A DNA stretch of 64,000 nt from Vanessa cardui (lineage: Eukaryota; Arthropoda; Insecta; Lepidoptera; Nymphalidae), in contig NC_061126.1 of NCBI RefSeq assembly GCF_905220365.1, forward strand, positions 6,076,001 to 6,140,000. The letters run 5' to 3'. The stretch's first letter is position 1. Every line of letters starts with the position of its first letter. The notes under the pieces are model-generated. The model ran no database searches. It worked only from the letters and a program-made list of their open reading frames with translations, and was not told where the DNA came from. Below are positions 57,831 to 64,000 of this stretch, in pieces. The position numbers and the translations under genes are program-made.

Positions 57831-58244
57831 ACTATATCTTTAAAAAAAGTATATTATAAAGGTAATTGACATAATAATAACTAAGTGCCTCCCGTTTATC
57901 CTTCTTGGCGTTTACTTCGCTTAGAGAGGTTTTTTAAAGATTTTTTAGATTTTGTACATAAAACATAGTCACGGTTTCAACCGTGGAAAATTACAAAATA
58001 TATTTTGTTGACTTTTCTGCACGACAAGCGTATCTTATACCCAGAAATCTAAACGATATTTATATGTTAAGAAAAATATTCACTTTTTATCAATAGGACA
58101 GAATTCTAGGGAAGCCTCTTTTTATTATACTTATCACTTTTACAATACGAAACAAAGATGCGTGCTTATGTAATATTGCCAAGAAAAAAGGTGGGAATCT
58201 GCCAATATATAATAGGTTAGATTATACCTATCAATTAATTATTA

Positions 58245-58490
58245 TATATTAGCGACCCACCCCAGCTACACACGGGTACGATACTGGTAGGTACTAAATG
58301 TACTACAGAACTTGTTTATTTACGACATTACATTAGAAACCTCGAAAATCATCTGTATTTGCTACTATATTGTCTATATATTATATACAAAAACCTTCCT
58401 CTCAAATCATTCTATCTATAGAAAAAAAAAAAAACTTTAAAAATCTAAGTATAAATAGGGACAGACAGCGTTAAGCGACTTTGTGCTATA
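58245..58490 (+). mobile_element. Interspersed repeat, family 4, copy 2
   Basis: Starts AGCGACCCACCCCAGCTACA and ends near GGGACAGACAGCGTTAAGCG; collinear with 26255-26500. Confidence 0.75.
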
Positions 58491-60748
58491 ATATCAAATG
58501 GTGATTAAAAAAAACAAATGCAACGCCACCGTTAACACATAAGTGCCCAAAGATCACCTCCAAATTGTAAGTTTCGGCTATCTTACGGATGTGCAAAGTC
58601 ATATTCATTTAGTTACCGACTGAAAGTTATTATGCAAGTTCGATAATTTTGTCGCTGTAGAGATTATTTTTTAACTTATTTATTAGAAGCGAGAGACAGC
58701 CACGCAACATTGTAGGTTCATTCATTCTAGTATTCATAATAATGATGCGACAGTTTTATCTATAAATTAGGGGGAGGTTATAAAGGCGACAATGCTTTAA
58801 GTAATAAAGATAAAACAATGCGCTTGCGTCAATATTGAAACATTTACAATATATTGATTACATATTGGATTTTGATCGCGAAACAGAATTATTGCACTGA
58901 TTAGGTGCAAAATGTTGCACAAAATAATACAGTCAGCTGTTAATATGGCAACGAATCGAGATTATCGAAAATTTATATAATTATTTTATCAAAGATAAAA
59001 ATATATGTTCTCTCCATATTTATCAATATGCATTTAATTTGATTCTATTTGTATTTGAACATAAAACGGCGTTATAAAATTATTTTATTTATACAAGTTC
59101 ATTTTTATAATGAGGTCATTATCTATTGCTTACGAAACAATAAGTTTTATTTAGCAAAGTGAAAATAAAGAGGATACCGACATTATTATTTACAGTTTTT
59201 GTATGCTTTACATTTGCAATGACGTCATTTGTATCAATAGATATACTAAACATACACTTATTTCTACCTGAACTTCGTTTTTCTTATTTTACAGATTTGA
59301 TAATCATAATTCATTTGGTATCAATACTAATCGGTTATTAAATTTTTTGTCAAATTACTTTTTTGTCCCCTTTGTTGTCGAAACACTTGACCCTTTAAGT
59401 ATTGGTGCAAAAAGCTTCATTAAATGTATAACTCTCGCCTTATTGCCTCCACTGGTGACGAGAGGGCTGGTTCGTTTTGAGTCCAGAGGATCGGATTGGG
59501 ATTCAAAGAGGAAATGCTGCTAGCATTCTTGCCAAAAATCCACGCGGTCAAGATTTATACAGTAATTATTTTTAATTAATATTTGTATGTATTTAAGAAT
59601 TTAATGTTATTAATTCTTGTGATAAAAATTTCTTTACACGTGAGTTATGCTCGATAAATCTAGAAAATTATAAAAATTTTAAATAAAATATGATTTTTAT
59701 CCTTTTCTCAATGACTGCGCTTCACAGAGATATTTTTTTTTTCTAATACGCCAATATTTATTTAGCTGGCGTTTATAATTCGCAATTCGGATCAGTGGCG
59801 CAGATGTGACATTAAATCGTAGTAGAACCTTTAATAAAGTGGATATTATTGATATATTTAGAAACGCACGAGTAAGATAGTTGTATTATATATATTTTTT
59901 GTTGATCGAGTTTGGAGTTTTGGATTTAGGGTGGGAATCCTAAGAATAATTATATTTCGTAATTATTAATTGTCATTGTTAGGAAAACATCTAACTAACT
60001 AAACATTCATTATTATCTATGGGAACATCTTAATGTCTTTGATTATATATTATCTATGTATATAATTTGATAGAATACTAAAAGGTTATGTATAAGTAGG
60101 TTTTATGGCGGATACTATAAAAGAACTGACTATTTGATTAACTATGACATTAATACAGTTTAAATTTAAAAAAAAAAAAGTATAAACTGTTATGTAACAT
60201 AAAACAAGATTATGAAATAAACTTATGACTAGTGAAGTGGTGTGTTTTTATATTGGGGATGGAATGTGATACTGTAACGCATTGAAGTCTTTTTATACAA
60301 CGTTCATAGAGATAGCGCAACTGGTAGCCGCAAAAACTCAACTGTAATATGTGGAATGTCACAAAGTAATTAATTAAGGCCTATTACGCGTTGTTTCGCC
60401 TTAAAGATTCAGTTGTTGGCGCCACCGCTTCGATGGTGATCTTTCCCAAGGATGAATGTGTATATGAATCATATTGATGTATCTTTAAAAAAAACACGTT
60501 TTTTATTGTTATTAATAATCGAGAACGATTTAATATTACTCACTTACATTTAACAGAACATTTAATTCATGTAACAGAGCTATAGAATATTTTTTAAATT
60601 TAGTTTCATATGGAACGCCTACATGTACATTAAGATAGTTCAATTCATTCATGTTAGTATCTTATTTAAGTATAACATTGGTATTTAAATAGTTTACTTC
60701 TAGCCCCGTTACGTTGAATAAAATAAGGTAAGTGAACTTTGAGACCAG
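58491..60748. other. AT-rich intergenic DNA, nothing assigned
   Basis: No gene or repeat recognised. One CAGCTG at 58934-58939. The short open frame 59159-59341 is hydrophobic, begins with GTG and lacks support. Confidence 0.5.
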
Positions 60749-60916
60749 AGTCGAGATGGCCCAGTGGTTACAGCGCGTGCATCTTAACCGATGATTGCGG
60801 GTTTAAACCCAGGCATGCACCGCTGATTCATGTGTTTAATTTGTCTTTATAATTCATCTCGTGCTCAGCTGTGAAGGAAAAGATCGTTTATAGGCTGTTG
60901 TTGTTGTTGTTGTTGT
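60749..60916 (+). mobile_element. tRNA-derived SINE, Metulj-like, truncated copy 4, with (TTG)n
   Basis: GAGATGGCCCAGTGGTTACA and GCGGGTTTAAACCCAGGCAT mark the tRNA part; the copy keeps the segment to GTGAAGGAAAAGATCG, then jumps to the terminal AGGCTG followed by about six TTG repeats. The internal part of the SINE body is deleted. Confidence 0.8.
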
Positions 60917-62084
60917 AAGTGAACCTTGAAAGCTGACTGTTGATTATGAGTACATCTCGGAAAAGATTAATTCCTAACTCTCAAACAAGATTTCTTATTA
61001 GTTTAAGCCGCCATCTTGAAAATTTGTTTTTTTTTTAAGATACTTCAGGTCTAGGCCACAATACTAATATTGTGCTCTTGTACTTTTTTGTTATTTTTTT
61101 TACGCTTCACAATTAAAATCAGGTAGGTTTTTCACCTATTGGTGATCATTGCTGAGCTATCGAGCGCTTTTTTTTTTAAATTGAGTGCTCGAGATTTGTT
61201 TTTTGCAGTTTTGATCTTTTCCTTATTTCTGTTGAAAGATGTCAAATAAATGTTTAAAATCAAACTTGCAGAGCATATTACATAGCAAATGTATGGAATG
61301 CTTGGATTGTTAATCAAAATTTAACTAACAAAACACATTACGTTAAAAAATAATCTATAGACATGATATTATGTCATTCTAATATTCAAAATAAAATATA
61401 AACGGGCGTGGTAGAGTTGATTGACCGAAAATACGGAGACAACTTAGACAAGCACTATTTCCTGTGGGCAAGGGGACGACGACGGGCAGTCGGCACGCGG
61501 ACAGTTCGCACGACCCTGCAATGAGTTTTAATTGAGTCTGACCGCTCGCGCACAGGAAGCTGAGGCCACGGCCGATGCCTAGGGCGACCTTTCTACACGC
61601 GCTATTCATATGTTACGTACTCAACTTTAATATCAAATTTGAAAATGGAACCTATTAATTATATTGTTCATCCATTGATCGTCGTTGGTTCGACTAACAC
61701 GCTCGTGAAATTTTAGCAGATATTTCTTTAGTAGGCTGAAAAATCTTTACACAATTATTTTTAATTTCAGTAACAGTTTTAATTGTTGTTAATAGTAAGT
61801 TTAATAATTTTATTTTTAATACCAATATAAAAATATATATTTAAATGTAAAAGTTATTATATAAATGGAACAAAATGTTCAAATATTATTAAAAGCATTG
61901 AAGTCACTTGTAAATCGCGCACGTTCCATATAAATTGATTCTATGAAACTACATAATTGTGTGCAGTCACAGTACAAAAAGTATGTTTTGTTACTTACTC
62001 GTTAAAAACTTCAAGTAAAAAAGTCCTTCCTTTTATTATCTTTCATCAGGAAACTATAACAAACACAACCTTTATATAATTTAT
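60917..62084. other. Intergenic DNA with one GC-rich island
   Basis: Island at 61,440-61,610; otherwise AT-rich. No gene supported. Confidence 0.5.
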
Positions 62085-62255
62085 TGTGTATTAGATGTCG
62101 TCGGCGACTCCGCTTGTGTTTTAGGTTCGGTCAGGTGTAAGACATTAAAAGCATCCTATCACCTTCCCAAAATTTCATCAAATTCGGTTTAATGATTTGA
62201 CCGCGAAAGAGCAACAAACAGATTGATTTCGCATTTTTTATATTAGTAAATATGA
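62085..62255 (+). mobile_element. Interspersed repeat, family 3, decayed copy
   Basis: GTCGTCGGCGACTCCGCTTG, TTTCATCAAATTCGGTTTAA, TGACCGCGAAAGAGCAACAA and TTTATATTAGTAAATA in order. Confidence 0.65.
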
Positions 62256-64000
62256 ACAATTTTATTTGTAAATTAATTGTATTTTAAGAAATCTATTTAA
62301 TGAATTCTTATATAAATTATAAAGTTTAGGGAATAAAATTTGGCTTTATATAATACCTTAACTTTAATGTAAATTTAATATATTAGGTGTAGGAGACATC
62401 GTCGAAACTAAATTATTTTAATGTATTACTTTTTAAGTGTTCATTGATAGTATGAGTTGTGAAATTTCCACGTGTTTCCATTGTGAAAATATGCAATGAT
62501 CACGATTTGATCAAATCATTGTCCCACTTTGCAGTGACAAAAACAAGCACGCATTCCGAGTGTGCAGCGTCGCATCACATATTACTAGCATAATAACTTT
62601 TCAATTATGCAGTTGTAATCTCAATCAGCTGATGTGAAAACGGTCTTTGCATCCGGCTTAATTTGTCAAACGTCAGTTTGCTTTATAACTTATTCGCGAT
62701 CCTGTTTTAATATTTATTATGTTATGATCGGTAAGATAATTTGTATAAAAAATGAGCTAAACATGTTTTAGCAGCAATTGATCGAATTTAAGAGATCATA
62801 ATTATCTAATTAAAATTAATAGTAATTATTGTATAGTATAGTAATTATTATAATTAATAGTTAAGTAATTATACAAGTAATATAATGATTATTCATAACT
62901 TAAAATTAATTGCCGTTTAGGAAACAATGTATACCCATAAGATCGTGATTTAATTTTAAAATACTCTTTATCAAGATGTTTAATGTATTTTGTATACGAG
63001 ATTATTAAGCAAATGTGCATCGATAAAGGTGATTTGATTCAATAAGTGTTATGTTATTTCAACACCTATTAATATGTTGGCTGGCAATTTAGCGCACGAT
63101 CTCGCCTTAAGCGCATATTAGCCGAACCAAAATTGTTTACATACTATCTGTTTACCATACGATTTGATTTTACACTAATATATACGAAGAAGTTACACTA
63201 ATTCAAGTCATTTACAGATGTATTGCTTTAAGTATAGGCTCTCGGCTAGGTAAATTCATATTTAACACTGATTCCTTGTATTATATATCGACACGGTGCA
63301 GTTTTAAATTGCAAGGTACTCAAATCGCGTTTAAAGAATAAAAAAAAGTGCATTCCAACAACAAGTGTACGCAATTTGTAGTGTACATATATCCTTGTTA
63401 GCTATGGCTGTTAACATGAATGTGCGTTTAGTCGCCGCGGGCTCGCCGGCGGCCGAGACCCCAAGTCGTGACAGCCGTTTGTTAAACTAATGGCGAAGAA
63501 AAGAATGCCGCCTTCCATTAACTGCTCGAATGCGACTGTTGATTTGAACAATTTGCACGCGCGAACAAAACTTGTCTTAACTACGTCTATTCTATTTTTA
63601 TTTGATACTCGTACGACTTCGTTACACCACTTTGCTCGAATTATTTAAGGAAGTTTTTTTATTGAATTCGCTTCCTTGTCGCGATATTTCGAACAAAAAC
63701 TCATTTGAAGAATTTATTTAAACATCAATAAAAATTGAACGTTCAATAATGGTAGTATGATATGAAATGTACAATATAAATTATTATAGACAAGTATAAT
63801 AAAATGAGTGTTTCGTTAGACGATGAAGCAATTAGCGAAGATAGCGCCATATGTGAGGTCGCGCGTCGTGGGGGTGGTGATCCGCAGATGTAGCCCACGC
63901 GACACAGCGCCTCGAAAAAATGAAGCAGCGATAAAAAGTGCGTCGAGAACAGCCAAGGCGTGAGAACGTGGACACGTGGCCGACCGAGCTCATTCATGCA
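62256..64000. other. Right-hand end of window, no gene assigned
   Basis: Mostly AT-rich. A CAGCTGATG at 62626-62634, a GC island at 63,425-63,475 and a mixed-composition stretch at 63,800-63,990 that runs to the window edge; the last has open frames on both strands but no clear splice sites or family. Confidence 0.45.

Noticed and set aside
60897..60916. TTG repeat considered as a separate microsatellite locus
   Set aside because: It follows directly on the SINE end and is best explained as the SINE tail.
1..64000. CRISPR arrays, bacterial operons, phage or organellar inserts
   Set aside because: No regularly spaced repeats, no Shine-Dalgarno-led gene strings and no long intron-free gene blocks; all genes are spliced with GT-AG introns.

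Overview
The window is nuclear DNA from a lepidopteran, most likely a nymphalid butterfly. The evidence is an AT-rich background, short well-spliced exons, tRNA-derived SINEs resembling the Metulj type described from Heliconius, and several other short repeats typical of butterfly genomes. There is nothing bacterial, viral or organellar in it. Four protein genes can be read exon by exon; their exons join with consistent splice phases.

Layout. (1) 393-10752, plus strand: the 3' part of the alpha regulatory subunit of phosphorylase kinase (PHKA), about 705 codons, with the N-terminal part left of the window. Its introns carry most of the recognisable repeats: three MITEs of one family, three same-strand tRNA-SINEs, a hAT-type MITE with an 8-bp target duplication, and a nested repeat. 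(2) 12752-14223, minus strand: a complete five-exon gene for mitochondrial ribosomal protein L28. (3) 14921-26631, plus strand: a complete ten-exon gene for a 2925-residue coiled-coil protein of the lava lamp/golgin class, with one 6.6-kb exon. It shares a 0.7-kb divergent promoter region with mRpL28. (4) 30178-42543, minus strand: a complete five-exon cyclin D gene of 307 residues, with an Rb-binding LxCxE motif at the N-terminus and the TPTDVRDV phosphodegron at the C-terminus. It is tail to tail with the golgin gene. (5) 43-64 kb: about 21 kb with no gene I can support, holding repeats, scattered GC-rich islands and probably cyclin D upstream regulatory DNA.

The strongest observation is in the PHKA gene. 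Two adjacent 148-nt exons (393-540 and 753-900) have identical length, identical splice phases and homologous products (15 of 49 residues identical, sharing AFLxxSWxxxLGRP). Including both, or neither, brings an early in-frame stop, so the reading frame enforces mutually exclusive use. Two further small frame-preserving exons (39 and 42 nt) suggest more isoform choice in the same subunit, and the second could also act as an alternative 3' terminal exon.

Other notable points are an intron that is about 80% MITE, a SINE lying about 27 nt from a splice acceptor, a duplicated 5' splice site, nine CAGCTG E-boxes in 3.2 kb around the first cyclin D exon, a G-quadruplex motif in a cyclin D intron, and a CrebA/XBP1-type element upstream of the golgin gene.

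The genes do not form a pathway. They are ordinary housekeeping or regulatory neighbours (glycogen breakdown control, mitochondrial translation, Golgi structure, G1/S control).
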